DNA of 64,000 bases from an uncultured Pelagibacteraceae bacterium (GCA_902619495.1 CACNEM010000004.1:1-64000); one strand, 5' to 3'; counted from the first letter of the stretch, positions 8,921 through 19,046 are shown. Notes: a model not told the origin generated them from the letters alone. Numbers and translations are program-made.

Positions 8921-11203
8921 ATGCCAAAAAAAACAGAAATAGACCATTATTCAGATAAAGAGGCACTTGATTTTCATATAAAAGGAAAGTCGGGCAAAAT
9001 TGAGATTAGCTCTAGCAAACCTCTTACAACAAAAAGAGATCTTTCTCTCGCCTATTCTCCTGGTGTTGCCGCGCCAGTCAAAGAAATCGCAAAAAATCCT
9101 GATCTAGCTTACGATTACACAAGTAAAGGAAATTTAGTTGCAGTAATAAGCAATGGATCAGCAATATTGGGATTAGGTAATTTAGGATCTTTAGCATCAA
9201 AGCCTGTTATGGAAGGTAAATCTGTACTTTTCAAAAGATTTGCAGATATAGACTCTATAGATATAGAAATTAATAGTAGCGATACAAATTCTATAATTGA
9301 AACAATAAAAAATATTGGAGGAACATTTGGTGGAATTAATCTTGAAGATATTGCAGCACCCGACTGTTTTTTAATTGAGCAGAAATTAAAAGAACTTCTG
9401 GATATTCCTATTTTTCACGATGACCAACATGGAACTGCAATAATCACTACTGCAGCGTTAATAAATGCTTTAGATATTTCGAAAAAGAAAATTGACAGAG
9501 TAAAAATTGTAGTAAATGGTGCTGGCGCATCTGCACAAGCATGTGCAAATTTATTTAAAAGTTCTGGTGTTAAAAGTGAAAATATAATTATGTGCGATAG
9601 CAAAGGAGTTATATTTAAAGGTCGAAAAAATATTGACCAATTTAAATCTGCCCATGCAATTGAAACAAAGTTGAGAACTCTAGAAGAGGCAATGAAAGGT
9701 GCTGACGTATTCTTAGGATTGTCTGCTAAGGACGTTGTTTCAAAAGAAATGGTAAAATCGATGGCTGACAAGCCTATTATTTTTGCATGTGCAAATCCAG
9801 ACCCCGAAATAAAACCAGAGTTAATCAAACAATCAAGATCTGATGCGATTATAGCAACAGGAAGGTCTGACTATCCTAATCAAGTAAACAACCTTATTGG
9901 GTTTCCTTATATTTTTAGAGGAGCGCTAGATGTAAGAGCTAAAGAAATAAATGAGGCAATGAAAGTTGCTGCAGCTAATGCAATAGCTCTATTGGCAAGA
10001 GAAAATGTTCCTGACGAAGTAGTGTCTGCATATGGAGGTGATCGACCAAGATATGGTAAAGATTATATAATTCCATCAACTTTTGATCCAAGGCTAATTA
10101 GTGTAATTCCTGCAGCAGTTGCCGAAGCTGCTATGAAAAGTGGTGTAGCAAGAAAAAATATAATGGATTTAGAAAGTTATAAAGATCAACTTACAAACAG
10201 ATTAGATCCTACAATGTCTCTGATGCAAGGTATAAATGCAAAAGTAAGAAAAAATCCAAAAAGAGTTATTTTTGCCGAAGGTGAAGATGAAAATATGCTT
10301 AAAGCTGCTATTGAATTTGGAAGAAATAAGCTGGGGATTCCAATTTTAATTGGGAATGAAAAAAGAATTAAAGAACAACTTAAAAATATTGGGTTAGATG
10401 AAAATTATAATATTGAAGTGGTAAATTCAACAGATAAAGAGAAACGAGAAAAATATGTTAAACATTTATACAAAAGACTTCAAAGAGAAGGTCAACTAGA
10501 GAGAGATGTTGATCGTCTTGTTCGTAACGATCGAATAGCTTGGGGTGCATCAATGATTGCTTGTAAAGATGCAGACGCAATGGTTACAGGTAATATTAGA
10601 CATTACGCAGCTTCAATTGAAAAATTAAAAAAAGTTACTGATCCACGACCTGGTGAAGAAATTTTTGGGATGACTATGATTACTTTAAAAGGAAAAACTA
10701 TTCTAGTTGCAGATACTAACGTTCAAGATTTTCCCTCACCAGAAAGATTGGTAAAAGTATCAAAGTCATGCGTGCGTGTAGCTAGATTATTTGGTTTTGA
10801 TCCAAAGGTAGCGTTCTTATCTCACTCAACATTTGGTAAACCAATATCAAAAAATACAAAACATGTTAGAGATGCTATCGAATTACTAAAAAATGAAAAA
10901 GTTGATTTCGATTTCGATGGAGAGATGCAGCCAGATGTTGCTCTTAATCCTGTTTATCAAGAAATTTATCCATTTTCAAAAATAGTAGGGAATGCAAATA
11001 TTTTAATAATGCCTGCTTTGCACAGTGCAGCTATATCGACAAAATTAATGAAAGTATTTGGCGGAGGTAAATTAATTGGACCTTTATTAATTGGACTTGG
11101 TTCACCTATCGAAGTGGCGCCACTTAGAGCTTCTACTTCTGAGATTCTAAACCTTGCATCAATCGCTGCTTACTCATCTGATGTTATTGACTATTCAAAC
11201 TAA
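8921..11203 (+). CDS. maeB: NADP-dependent malic enzyme with C-terminal phosphotransacetylase-like domain
   Basis: A 760-residue MaeB-type enzyme. Residues ~1-430 are malic enzyme: SPGVAAPVKEI, DIEINSSD, the acid/base region HDDQHGTAI, the nucleotide-binding region VVNGAGASAQACANL, and ACANPDPEI. Residues ~430-760 are phosphotransacetylase-like, with FAEGEDENML and LGSPIEVAPL near the end. The reaction is oxidative decarboxylation of malate to pyruvate with NAD(P)H; in MaeB proteins the PTA-like part is usually regulatory (acetyl-CoA sensing) rather than catalytic. Its TAA overlaps the stop codon of the BON gene on the other strand by 4 bp. Confidence 0.97.
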   Translation: MPKKTEIDHYSDKEALDFHIKGKSGKIEISSSKPLTTKRDLSLAYSPGVAAPVKEIAKNPDLAYDYTSKGNLVAVISNGSAILGLGNLGSLASKPVMEGKSVLFKRFADIDSIDIEINSSDTNSIIETIKNIGGTFGGINLEDIAAPDCFLIEQKLKELLDIPIFHDDQHGTAIITTAALINALDISKKKIDRVKIVVNGAGASAQACANLFKSSGVKSENIIMCDSKGVIFKGRKNIDQFKSAHAIETKLRTLEEAMKGADVFLGLSAKDVVSKEMVKSMADKPIIFACANPDPEIKPELIKQSRSDAIIATGRSDYPNQVNNLIGFPYIFRGALDVRAKEINEAMKVAAANAIALLARENVPDEVVSAYGGDRPRYGKDYIIPSTFDPRLISVIPAAVAEAAMKSGVARKNIMDLESYKDQLTNRLDPTMSLMQGINAKVRKNPKRVIFAEGEDENMLKAAIEFGRNKLGIPILIGNEKRIKEQLKNIGLDENYNIEVVNSTDKEKREKYVKHLYKRLQREGQLERDVDRLVRNDRIAWGASMIACKDADAMVTGNIRHYAASIEKLKKVTDPRPGEEIFGMTMITLKGKTILVADTNVQDFPSPERLVKVSKSCVRVARLFGFDPKVAFLSHSTFGKPISKNTKHVRDAIELLKNEKVDFDFDGEMQPDVALNPVYQEIYPFSKIVGNANILIMPALHSAAISTKLMKVFGGGKLIGPLLIGLGSPIEVAPLRASTSEILNLASIAAYSSDVIDYSN

Positions 11204-11778
11204 AGTTTGTTTCTACTCAACTCTGAGGCCAAATAAATTGAAGGATAAACTTCTTTAACGTCGTAAATATTGTTTGCCTCATCTATTACCTCCTTTTTTT
11301 CATCTTCGTCCATTGCAATTCCAAAAATATAAATATTTTTATTTATTGTTTCTAACGTATAGTTTCTTGCTTTGGTCTTATTATTAAAAATTAGTGCAGA
11401 ACGAAGCTGACTTGTAATTAAAATATCTTTAGCAGTGCTTTTAAAATTACTTTGACCTTTGATTGAAATCGCATTTTTTACAGATCTAACGCCTTTTGTT
11501 TCCCAGGCTAATTTTGTAATTTTAATTTTTTCTTCAGGTTCTTCTACTTTCCCAGATAAAAAAATTCTTCCATCAATAACCTCTGATTGTATTGATAAAA
11601 AATATTTTTTATTTGTGAGTGCCAATCTAGTTGATAAATTTTTTTGCATTATTGTATCGTCAATTTGCATTCCTATTGTCCTTGGATCGAACGTAATATC
11701 TACCCCGGCTCCAAACTTTCCTACGGTTGAGCATGCAGTCAAGATAAAAACTAATAAGATACTATAAATTTTGCTCAT
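11200..11778 (-). CDS. BON-domain outer-membrane lipoprotein (OsmY/DolP-like)
   Basis: With ATG at 11778 the protein is 192 aa and begins MSKIYSILLVFILTAC, a lipoprotein signal whose Cys follows Leu-Thr-Ala. That lipobox is why I reject the ATG 30 bases further upstream. Two BON domains follow: one around LSTRLALTNK..VDGRIFLSGKV, the second around DILITSQLRSALIF..INKNIYIFGIA. BON lipoproteins such as DolP (YraP) bind anionic phospholipids and support envelope integrity; DolP lies near rsmI in E. coli, as here. The start overlaps the rsmI 3' end by 17 bp, and the stop overlaps the maeB stop. Confidence 0.88.
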   Translation of the reverse strand: MSKIYSILLVFILTACSTVGKFGAGVDITFDPRTIGMQIDDTIMQKNLSTRLALTNKKYFLSIQSEVIDGRIFLSGKVEEPEEKIKITKLAWETKGVRSVKNAISIKGQSNFKSTAKDILITSQLRSALIFNNKTKARNYTLETINKNIYIFGIAMDEDEKKEVIDEANNIYDVKEVYPSIYLASELSRNKL

Positions 11779-12601
11779 TTTTGACTTTGAGACATATTTT
11801 GTAAACATCTTTTTTTTTTACACTTTCTGTTTCTAGAATCAGGTCAACAGTATCTTTTAAGCTATATTTTTTTAAATATTTTTTTACTTTGTTAACAATT
11901 TTTTGTTCATCGAAAATTAAATCTTTTATTTGTTTTTCTGAAACAATCACCGTAAGTTCTCCTTTTATAGGTTTTTTAAACAATTTTAAGTTATCAATAT
12001 CGGCTCTTATAAAGGTTTCGTGAATTTTAGAAATTTCTTTAGCAATAAACAATTTTCTTCCACTAAAATATTTTTTGAACTTTTTGAGATAAAAGTTAAT
12101 TTTTATTGAAGGAATAAAAAAAACCAAAGAGTATTTATTATCTGATAAGAAAGATAATACTTTCTCCGCTTCATTTTCAGTTTTAGGTAGAAATCCATAA
12201 AATAAAAATTGATCTTTAAACCCAGTTATACTCATAGCGGAAATTATTGATGAAACTCCTGGTATTGGAATTATATCAATATAATTTAATATACATTCAT
12301 TTACCAAATACCTTCCAGGATCTGATAATAAAGGTGTGCCTGCGTCTGAGACTAAAGACAAAATTTTGCCCTGATTAATGTATTTGATAACAGCTAATGA
12401 TTGTTTTTTTTCATTAAACTTATGATAGGAAATTAATTTTTTTTTGATTTTATAGTGATTTAACAACTTAATCGTATGTCTAGTATCTTCACATAAAATA
12501 ATGTCTGAATTTTTTAATACTTCTAAAGCTCTTAAAGTGATATCATCTAAATTTCCAATAGGTGTAGAAACAATATATAAACTTTTTTTGGATAGTTTCA
12601 T
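11762..12601 (-). CDS. rsmI: 16S rRNA (cytidine-1402-2'-O)-methyltransferase
   Basis: A 279-residue tetrapyrrole-methylase-fold protein. Family motifs are YIVSTPIGNLDDITLRA at the N-terminus, LCEDTRHTIKLL, YHKFNE, LVSDAGTPLLSDPG (SAM-binding region) and IPGVSSIISA. RsmI 2'-O-methylates C1402 in the ribosomal decoding centre. It diverges from the LpoA-like gene with only 3 bases between the two start codons (CAT-TAT-ATG), matching the E. coli rsmI/lpoA arrangement. Confidence 0.97.
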   Translation of the reverse strand: MKLSKKSLYIVSTPIGNLDDITLRALEVLKNSDIILCEDTRHTIKLLNHYKIKKKLISYHKFNEKKQSLAVIKYINQGKILSLVSDAGTPLLSDPGRYLVNECILNYIDIIPIPGVSSIISAMSITGFKDQFLFYGFLPKTENEAEKVLSFLSDNKYSLVFFIPSIKINFYLKKFKKYFSGRKLFIAKEISKIHETFIRADIDNLKLFKKPIKGELTVIVSEKQIKDLIFDEQKIVNKVKKYLKKYSLKDTVDLILETESVKKKDVYKICLKVKNEQNL

Positions 12602-12604
12602 TAT

Positions 12605-13759
12605 ATGAAAAATAAATTTATATTATTTTTTTGTTTATTAACAATAATTTTTAATTCTAATGTTTTTAGCGAAGAAAAAAAGGAAATTCTAAAAATTGGT
12701 TTACTAGCTCCATTAAGTGGTTCTTACAGTGAACTAGGCAATTCTCTTTTGAATTCATTGCAATTGGCCTTAGGAGAAATTGGCGACAAAAATGTTTTTA
12801 TTGTTCCTAGAGACTCTGGTTTTAATAATAAAGAAAAGATGAACTCTGCGATTCAAGAATTAAAATCGGAGGGAGTAAAAGTTATTATTGGCCCGATAAC
12901 CTTTAATGAATTTAATGAAGTAAAAAAATATACTGATTTAATTTTTATTTCTCCCTCGAATATCAATCCTGAATTTACTAACAATGTTATTAGCATAGGT
13001 ATAAGCTTAGAATCTCAACTTTCTACATTAGTGAATTTTATAAAAAAAAAGAAAAAAACAAAAACAGTGATAATGTATCCTTCAAATGAATATGAGAACT
13101 TTATTGAAAAGAAAATTAGAGAATTAAGCTTGGATAATATTAGATCTTTTACTTACAGTCCAAATCCTGAAGTACTTACTGGTGAGATTGAGATTTTAAC
13201 TAATTATACACAAAGAAAAAAAAATTTAGAGTTAAGAAAAAAAGTGCTTCAAGATAAAGACGATGATGTATCAATAAAAGAACTTGAGAAACTTGAGCAA
13301 CTTTACACAATAGGCAATGTAAATTTTGACTCTGTTATAATTATAGATTTCGGTAATAATCTTAAGAGCGTTTTAACATCCTTAGTTTACACTGATGTTA
13401 ATCAAGAAACTGTATTATTTACTACTATCAACCAATGGTTTGATGAAAGTATTTTCTATGAAAATACAATTAAAAATTTATATTACCCTTCAATAAATTA
13501 TAAAGAGTTTAAAAAATATAACCAAGAATATTTTAAAAAATTCAAAAAATATCCAAATGAAATCACTATCTTAACTTATGATGCTATTGGGCTAATTTAT
13601 TATGCATGGAAAAAAAATGGAAAAATAAATTCAATAAACGACTTTTTATTTAAAAATAAAATTAAAGGAAAAATTGGTACATTTAGTTTAAATAATAAAA
13701 AAGTAATTCAAGACTTAGATATTTACAAAACAGATAAAAATAAGTTTATAAAATTTTAA
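12605..13759 (+). CDS. LpoA-like periplasmic-binding-fold protein (penicillin-binding protein activator)
   Basis: A 384-residue protein with a signal peptide (MKNKFILFFCLLTIIFNSNVFS) and a type 1 periplasmic binding fold: KIGLLAPLSGSYSELG, VKVIIGPITFNEF and ITILTYDAIGLIYYA. Alphaproteobacteria carry such a gene divergent from rsmI, in the place of E. coli lpoA, and it is usually annotated as a penicillin-binding protein activator. There is no lipobox cysteine after the signal, unlike E. coli LpoA. An amino-acid-binding role cannot be excluded, but no transporter genes are adjacent. The 3' end overlaps rdgB on the other strand by 14 bp. Confidence 0.8.
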   Translation: MKNKFILFFCLLTIIFNSNVFSEEKKEILKIGLLAPLSGSYSELGNSLLNSLQLALGEIGDKNVFIVPRDSGFNNKEKMNSAIQELKSEGVKVIIGPITFNEFNEVKKYTDLIFISPSNINPEFTNNVISIGISLESQLSTLVNFIKKKKKTKTVIMYPSNEYENFIEKKIRELSLDNIRSFTYSPNPEVLTGEIEILTNYTQRKKNLELRKKVLQDKDDDVSIKELEKLEQLYTIGNVNFDSVIIIDFGNNLKSVLTSLVYTDVNQETVLFTTINQWFDESIFYENTIKNLYYPSINYKEFKKYNQEYFKKFKKYPNEITILTYDAIGLIYYAWKKNGKINSINDFLFKNKIKGKIGTFSLNNKKVIQDLDIYKTDKNKFIKF

Positions 13760-14324
13760 TCTTTTTTCTTAATTTTTTAAAAGCAATAAATCTGTGATCC
13801 ATTTTTATCTTTTTTAACTTCGCCATCTGCCCAAAAGTTTTTTTTCTTTTTTTGGGTATAAAAATTGGATCGTAACCAAAACCATTTTTTCCAACTATTT
13901 TTTTTGAAATTGATCCCCTGATTTTTCCCTCTACTGTAACTAATTTTCCTTTAGGGAATTTAAAAGAGAGACTGCATATAAAAAAAGCAGATCTGTCTTT
14001 TACTTTTTCAAGCTTTTTGAGAATAAATTTCATAGCTTTTGTAAAGCTTCCCTTTTTCTTAGCCAACCGTGCAGAATATATGCCGGGACTGTTGTTTAAT
14101 GCTTTTATACAAAGCCCTGAGTCGTCAGATATAACTGGAATATCTACAAATTTTGAAAAAAATTTTGCTTTTAATTCTGAATTTTTAGCAAATGTTTTTC
14201 CTGTTTCCTTAGGACTATGAATTTTTAATGATATAGGTGAGATTTTCTTATATTTATTTGATATTAAATAAGCAATTTCTCGATATTTTCCTTGATTATG
14301 TGTTCCTATCAAAATTTTTTTCAT
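13746..14324 (-). CDS. rdgB: dITP/XTP pyrophosphatase
   Basis: House-cleaning NTPase (HAM1/RdgB family, 192 aa) that hydrolyses dITP, ITP and XTP to monophosphates. The motifs are IGTHNQGKYREI at the start, ISDDSGLCIKALNNSPGIYSAR in the middle and VGKNGFGYDPIFIP with FGQMA near the end. I prefer the ATG at 14324 over an in-frame GTG at 14330, because the protein then begins MKKILIGTHNQ as in homologues. It diverges from grpE. Confidence 0.95.
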   Translation of the reverse strand: MKKILIGTHNQGKYREIAYLISNKYKKISPISLKIHSPKETGKTFAKNSELKAKFFSKFVDIPVISDDSGLCIKALNNSPGIYSARLAKKKGSFTKAMKFILKKLEKVKDRSAFFICSLSFKFPKGKLVTVEGKIRGSISKKIVGKNGFGYDPIFIPKKRKKTFGQMAKLKKIKMDHRFIAFKKLRKKIKIL

Positions 14325-14367
14325 AACCACCTAGTAATTTTATAAATATTTACTATATAGCAATTAG

Positions 14368-14949
14368 ATGTCAGAAAATAATGAAAAAAACACTGAAAAA
14401 GTTGAACAGCCTAAAAAAGATATTTCAGGAGAGAAAGTTGAAAATTTAACAATTGAACAAAAATTAAAAGAAACCGAAGATAAATTATTAAGATCACTAG
14501 CTGAATTGGAAAACCAAAGGAGAAGATTTGAAAAAGAAATCAAAGATGCTTTTGAATTTGGATCGTTTAATTTTGCTAAAGAAAATTTAGCAATATTAGA
14601 TAATTTGCAAAGAGCTAAAGAAGCAATAAAAAATGACGAAGTTTTAAAATCTAATAAAGATTTAGATAAATTTTTAGATAACATTTCAATAATTGAAAGA
14701 GACTTAATATCCATTTTTGAAAAAAATAGAATTAGAAAAATTGATACGAAAGGAAAAAAATTTGACCCTAATCTTCATCAAGCAATGACAGAAATAGAAG
14801 ATGAAAAAGCAGAAGTCGGTACAATAATTCAAGAGATACAGTCAGGCTATATGTTGGGTGAAAGATTGTTACGACCAGCATTAGTAGGGGTTGCTAAGAA
14901 AAAAAATTCAAAAAATGCGGCAAATGATGAAAAAAAAGAGAAAAAATAA
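14368..14949 (+). CDS. grpE: Nucleotide exchange factor GrpE
   Basis: A 193-residue co-chaperone that releases ADP from DnaK. A charged, disordered N-terminus precedes a long coiled coil (EQKLKETEDKLLRSLAELENQRRR and on). The C-terminal beta domain contains KKFDPNLHQAM and the nearly invariant GYMLGERLLRPALVGVA-type ending. It heads a grpE-dnaK-dnaJ cluster. hrcA, which precedes grpE in many alphaproteobacteria, is not here; rdgB is the upstream neighbour. Confidence 0.97.
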   Translation: MSENNEKNTEKVEQPKKDISGEKVENLTIEQKLKETEDKLLRSLAELENQRRRFEKEIKDAFEFGSFNFAKENLAILDNLQRAKEAIKNDEVLKSNKDLDKFLDNISIIERDLISIFEKNRIRKIDTKGKKFDPNLHQAMTEIEDEKAEVGTIIQEIQSGYMLGERLLRPALVGVAKKKNSKNAANDEKKEKK

Positions 14950-14950
14950 C

Positions 14951-14979
14951 CTTGTAGACGGGAAAAAAACACCCATATA
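14951..14979 (+). promoter_or_regulatory. Sigma-32 (RpoH)-like heat-shock promoter for dnaK
   Basis: Between grpE and dnaK lies CTTG (14951-14954), 17 bases, then CCCATATA (14972-14979). The E. coli sigma-32 consensus is CTTGAA, 13-15 bases, CCCCATnT, so both elements and the spacing fit. Transcription would begin near 14986, just before an AGGA ribosome binding site (14991-14994) and the dnaK ATG at 15001. This would give dnaK-dnaJ a heat-shock start separate from grpE. Confidence 0.65.
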
Positions 14980-15000
14980 GATAACACGTAAGGATAAATA

Positions 15001-16929
15001 ATGAGCAAAGTAATTGGAATCGATTTAGGAACGACTAACTCTTGTGTAGCCATTATGGATGGTTCACAGGCTAAAGTTTTAGAAAATACAGAAGGTGCTA
15101 GAACCACTCCATCTGTTGTCGCTTTTTTAGAAAACGAGGAAAAATTGGTAGGTCAACCAGCAAAAAGGCAAGCGGTTACTAATGCAGGCGATACAATCTT
15201 TGCTGTGAAAAGACTTATTGGTAGAAAATTTGATGGTCCTTCAGTCCAAAAAGATATTTCGAAAGTACCTTACAAAATAGTTAAGTCAGATAACGGTGAT
15301 GCATGGGTAGAAGGAAAAGGAAAAAAATATTCACCTGCTCAAATTTCAGCATTTGTCTTACAAAAAATGAAAGAGACTGCTGAAAAATATTTAGGTCAAG
15401 CAGTAACCAAAGCAGTGATAACTGTTCCAGCTTATTTTAATGACTCTCAGAGACAGGCTACTAAAGACGCTGGTAAAATTGCAGGATTAGAAGTTTTAAG
15501 AATTATTAATGAGCCAACAGCGGCGTCATTAGCCTATGGACTTGATAAAAAAGGTGGAAAGAAAATAGCTGTATACGATTTAGGTGGTGGAACCTTTGAC
15601 ATATCGATCTTAGAAATAGGTGATGGTGTATTTGAAGTCAAATCTACTAATGGAGATACTTTTCTTGGTGGTGAAGATTTTGACGATACAATAGTTGAGT
15701 ATCTTGCATCAGAATTCAAGAAAGACAATGGCATTGATTTAAAAACCGACAAATTAGCTCTACAGAGATTAAAAGAAGCTGCTGAAAAAGCAAAAATTGA
15801 ATTATCTTCAGCCGCACAAACTGAGATAAATTTACCATTTATAACTGCTGATAAATCTGGACCTAAGCATTTGAATCTAAAATTTACTAGAGCAAAACTT
15901 GAAGCTTTAGTTCAGGGTTTAGTTGATAGAACTTTAGAACCGTGTAAAACTGCTTTGAAAGATTCAGGATTTTCCGCCGCTGAAATAAACGAAATAGTTC
16001 TTGTTGGTGGAATGACAAGAATGCCTAAGATAATTGAAACTGTTAAAAATTTCTTTGGTAAGGAACCAAACAAAAGCGTGAATCCAGATGAAGTAGTTGC
16101 TATGGGTGCTGCTATTCAGGGTGGAGTATTACAGGGTGATGTTAAAGATGTTCTGCTTTTAGATGTAACGCCGCTTTCGTTAGGCATTGAGACATTAGGT
16201 GGAGTTTCTACTAAATTAATAGAAAAAAATACAACAATACCTACGAAAAAAAGTCAGGTGTTTTCAACTGCTGAAGACAATCAACCTGCTGTATCAATAA
16301 GAGTGCTGCAAGGTGAAAGAGAGATGGCAGCAGACAATAAAATTTTAGGAAACTTTGAATTAGTTGGTATACCGCCAGCTCCAAGAGGTACTCCTCAAAT
16401 TGAGGTAACATTCGATATTGACGCTAATGGAATTGTGAGTGTTTCTGCTAAAGATAAAGGCACTGGAAAAGAACAAAAAATTCAGATTCAGGCATCAGGA
16501 GGCTTATCTGATGAAGAAATTCAAAAAATGGTGAAAGATGCTGAAGCTAACAAAGAAGCTGATAAAAAGAAAAGGGAGTCTGTCGATGCAAGAAATCAAG
16601 CTGACAGTTTGGTTTTCTCAACTGAAAAAAGTTTGAAAGAACACGGTGATAAAGTTTCAGCTGAAGAAAAAAAAGCTATCGAAAATGGAATAGCTGATCT
16701 TAAAAAGTCTCTAGAGGGAACTGACGCAGAGGACATAAAGAAAAAAACGCAAAGTTTAATACAAGTATCTATGAAATTAGGCGAAGCGGTCTATAAGAGC
16801 CAACAAAAACCAAATGACAATGATAAAAGTTCTGGTGGACCAAAAGGAGCTAATAAGCCTAATGAAAAAGATAACGTTGTTGATGCAGATTTTGAAGACG
16901 TAAAAGAAGATAAAGAAAAAAGCGCCTAA
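15001..16929 (+). CDS. dnaK: Hsp70 chaperone DnaK
   Basis: A 642-residue Hsp70. The ATPase domain shows [31 protein letters not shown] and [10 protein letters not shown]; the substrate-binding domain starts after [14 protein letters not shown]. The C-terminus is disordered and ends in an EEVD-like acidic tail ([13 protein letters not shown]). It folds client proteins with DnaJ and GrpE. A good AGGA ribosome binding site and a sigma-32-like promoter lie directly upstream. The G+C of this gene is visibly higher than that of its neighbours, as expected for a highly expressed gene. Confidence 0.99.
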   Translation: MSKVIGIDLGTTNSCVAIMDGSQAKVLENTEGARTTPSVVAFLENEEKLVGQPAKRQAVTNAGDTIFAVKRLIGRKFDGPSVQKDISKVPYKIVKSDNGDAWVEGKGKKYSPAQISAFVLQKMKETAEKYLGQAVTKAVITVPAYFNDSQRQATKDAGKIAGLEVLRIINEPTAASLAYGLDKKGGKKIAVYDLGGGTFDISILEIGDGVFEVKSTNGDTFLGGEDFDDTIVEYLASEFKKDNGIDLKTDKLALQRLKEAAEKAKIELSSAAQTEINLPFITADKSGPKHLNLKFTRAKLEALVQGLVDRTLEPCKTALKDSGFSAAEINEIVLVGGMTRMPKIIETVKNFFGKEPNKSVNPDEVVAMGAAIQGGVLQGDVKDVLLLDVTPLSLGIETLGGVSTKLIEKNTTIPTKKSQVFSTAEDNQPAVSIRVLQGEREMAADNKILGNFELVGIPPAPRGTPQIEVTFDIDANGIVSVSAKDKGTGKEQKIQIQASGGLSDEEIQKMVKDAEANKEADKKKRESVDARNQADSLVFSTEKSLKEHGDKVSAEEKKAIENGIADLKKSLEGTDAEDIKKKTQSLIQVSMKLGEAVYKSQQKPNDNDKSSGGPKGANKPNEKDNVVDADFEDVKEDKEKSA

Positions 16930-16952
16930 GATAAAAAATAAGGAGACGTCCT

Positions 16953-18077
16953 GTGGCTAAAAGAGATTGTTATGATGTCTTAGGTATCCCAAAGGGTGCT
17001 TCTAAAGATGATATCAAAAAAGCTTACAGGAAATTAGCTCTAAAATACCATCCAGATAAAAATAAAGGCGATAAAGCCTCTGAAGAGAAATTTAAAGAAG
17101 CCAGCGAAGCCTATCACATACTTTCTGATGACAAGAGAAAAGCAAATTATGATCAGTTTGGCCATGCGGCTTTTGAAGGTGGAAGTGGCGCAGGAGGTTT
17201 TCAAGGCTTTGGAGGTTTTGATAGCTCTTCCTTTTCTGATATTTTCGAAGATTTCTTCAGTGACTTTGGTGGTAGTTCATCCAGGAGAACAAGTAATAGA
17301 GGAAATGATTTAAGATACGATGTTAGTATTAGTTTAGAAGACGCTTATAGAGGCACTGAAAAAAACGTAAGATACACTACTTACAAATCATGTAAATCGT
17401 GCTCAGGCAGTGGGGCAGCTAAAGGTTCTAAACCTTTAAGATGTGATTATTGTTCTGGAAGAGGAAAAGTAAGAACTAATCAAGGTTTTTTCACGGTTCA
17501 ACAAACCTGTCCGCAGTGTAGCGGTTACGGAGAAATGATTGGAACTCCTTGTAATAATTGTAGTGGAAATGGGAAAGTACAAGCAAACGAGAATGTAACT
17601 GTAAAAATCCCAAAAGGAGTAGACGATGGTACAAGAATAAGATTATCAGGTAAAGGTGAAGCTGGATCAAAAGGTGGTTCTAGTGGAGATTTATATTTAT
17701 TTATATCAATAGATAATCACAACATTTTTAAAAGATCAGATGAAAATTTATATTATGAACTTCCTATTTCTTTTTCTGATGCTGCTTTAGGTACATCAGT
17801 TGAAGTACCGTCAATAGATGGTGGCAAATCAAAAATAAAGATACCTGCCGGAACTCAGCACGGAAAACAATTAAGACTGAGAGGAAAAGGCATGCCAGTT
17901 TTAAGAAGAAATATGTTTGGAGATCTTTACATTAGAGTTGTTACTCAAGTTCCAACATCTCTATCTAAAAGACAAAAAGAGATATTAGAAGAATTTAATA
18001 AAATCGAGATAAATAAACCTGATCCAGTAATTAAAAATTTTTTTGAAAAAGCTAAAAAATTCTGGAAGAAAACTTAG
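16953..18077 (+). CDS. dnaJ: Hsp40 co-chaperone DnaJ
   Basis: A 374-residue type I J-protein with a GTG start (16953) preceded by AAGGAG. The J domain contains YHPDKN (HPD catalytic tripeptide); a Gly/Phe-rich linker follows (residues ~70-110). Four zinc-finger repeats are seen as [24 protein letters not shown] and CNNCSGNG. It stimulates the DnaK ATPase and delivers clients. It lies 23 bp after dnaK and is probably co-transcribed. Confidence 0.98.
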   Translation: MAKRDCYDVLGIPKGASKDDIKKAYRKLALKYHPDKNKGDKASEEKFKEASEAYHILSDDKRKANYDQFGHAAFEGGSGAGGFQGFGGFDSSSFSDIFEDFFSDFGGSSSRRTSNRGNDLRYDVSISLEDAYRGTEKNVRYTTYKSCKSCSGSGAAKGSKPLRCDYCSGRGKVRTNQGFFTVQQTCPQCSGYGEMIGTPCNNCSGNGKVQANENVTVKIPKGVDDGTRIRLSGKGEAGSKGGSSGDLYLFISIDNHNIFKRSDENLYYELPISFSDAALGTSVEVPSIDGGKSKIKIPAGTQHGKQLRLRGKGMPVLRRNMFGDLYIRVVTQVPTSLSKRQKEILEEFNKIEINKPDPVIKNFFEKAKKFWKKT

Positions 18078-18082
18078 TTTTA

Positions 18083-18250
18083 ATGGAAACTGATCAAATA
18101 ATGTCTGCAATATTTCTTCTTGCAGTGCTAATTTTGATTCTTCCAGGTTTTTTATCTACAAATAATAGATTAAAACAGATTTTTAACAATTTATCTATTT
18201 GGACTATAATTGTACTAATTATTATTGTAATTATTTATATTATAAAATAA
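18083..18250 (+). CDS. Unrecognised 55-residue protein with two membrane segments
   Basis: An open frame with ATG at 18083 and TAA at 18248-18250. It starts 5 bp after dnaJ, and its stop overlaps the dapB ATG by one base (TAATG), good evidence that it is translated. The protein starts METDQIMSAIF and has two hydrophobic stretches (about residues 6-24 and 38-54) joined by a short basic loop (NNRLKQ). No function can be assigned. From memory, the layout resembles the N-terminal two-helix part of alphaproteobacterial membrane-anchored retropepsin-like proteases (TIGR02281 type), but the protease part is absent. That likeness is only a lead. Confidence 0.72.
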   Translation: METDQIMSAIFLLAVLILILPGFLSTNNRLKQIFNNLSIWTIIVLIIIVIIYIIK

Positions 18251-19026
18251 TGAAAAAAATTAATTTAGCTATCACAGGATGTATGGGGAGAATGGGTCAA
18301 AAGCTTATAAAATCTTCAAAATTAGATAAAAGTTTCAAGATAGTCACTTTAACAGAAAATAAAATTATCAATAAGAAAATTAATGGAATAAAGCCAACGA
18401 TCAATTCTTATGAGGCCTTTAAAAAAGTTAATGTAATAATTGACTTTACAGTACCAAAGAGCACTCTAAGTATGATCAAAATAGCTGCTAAACTCAAAAA
18501 GAGAGTTGTTATTGGGACGACTGGTTTTACAAATAACCAGGAGAGAATAATCAAAAAGTTTTCTAATAAAATTCCTATTTTAAAAGCAGGAAATATGAGT
18601 TTAGGTGTTAATCTTTTAATGTATTTAACAGAAATAGCTTCGAGATCACTAGGAAAAAGTTTTTTAAGTAAAATATATGAAGTTCATCACAAAAATAAGA
18701 TTGATCATCCTTCAGGTACAGCTTTGATGCTTGGGGAAGGTATTGCAACAGGTAAAAATAAAAAACTTAATAACATCATAGGCAAAAAATACTTAAATAA
18801 AAAAAAATTTCCTTACAGCAAAAAAATCAATTTTAACTCTATTAGAAAGGGTAACATAATTGGTGAACACGAGGTAAATTTTTCAAGTGGTAATGAAGTT
18901 ATAACCTTAAATCATGAGTCTTTTGATAGAGCACTTTATTCTGAAGGCGCTCTCATAGCTGCAAAATGGATAATGAATAAAAAACCTGGTCTCTACACGA
19001 TGAGAAATCTTTTGAATTTTAAATAA
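18250..19026 (+). CDS. dapB: 4-hydroxy-tetrahydrodipicolinate reductase
   Basis: Lysine/diaminopimelate pathway enzyme of 258 aa that reduces the DapA product with NAD(P)H. The Rossmann motif is AITGCMGRMGQKLI at the N-terminus; VVIGTTGFT and the catalytic region YEVHHKNKIDHPSGTA follow. The frame is open 17 codons further upstream, but homologues begin at MKKINLAITG and the ATG at 18250 overlaps the stop of the preceding small gene, so I use 18250. Confidence 0.97.
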   Translation: MKKINLAITGCMGRMGQKLIKSSKLDKSFKIVTLTENKIINKKINGIKPTINSYEAFKKVNVIIDFTVPKSTLSMIKIAAKLKKRVVIGTTGFTNNQERIIKKFSNKIPILKAGNMSLGVNLLMYLTEIASRSLGKSFLSKIYEVHHKNKIDHPSGTALMLGEGIATGKNKKLNNIIGKKYLNKKKFPYSKKINFNSIRKGNIIGEHEVNFSSGNEVITLNHESFDRALYSEGALIAAKWIMNKKPGLYTMRNLLNFK

Positions 19027-19046
19027 AATTTAAATAAATTATACAC

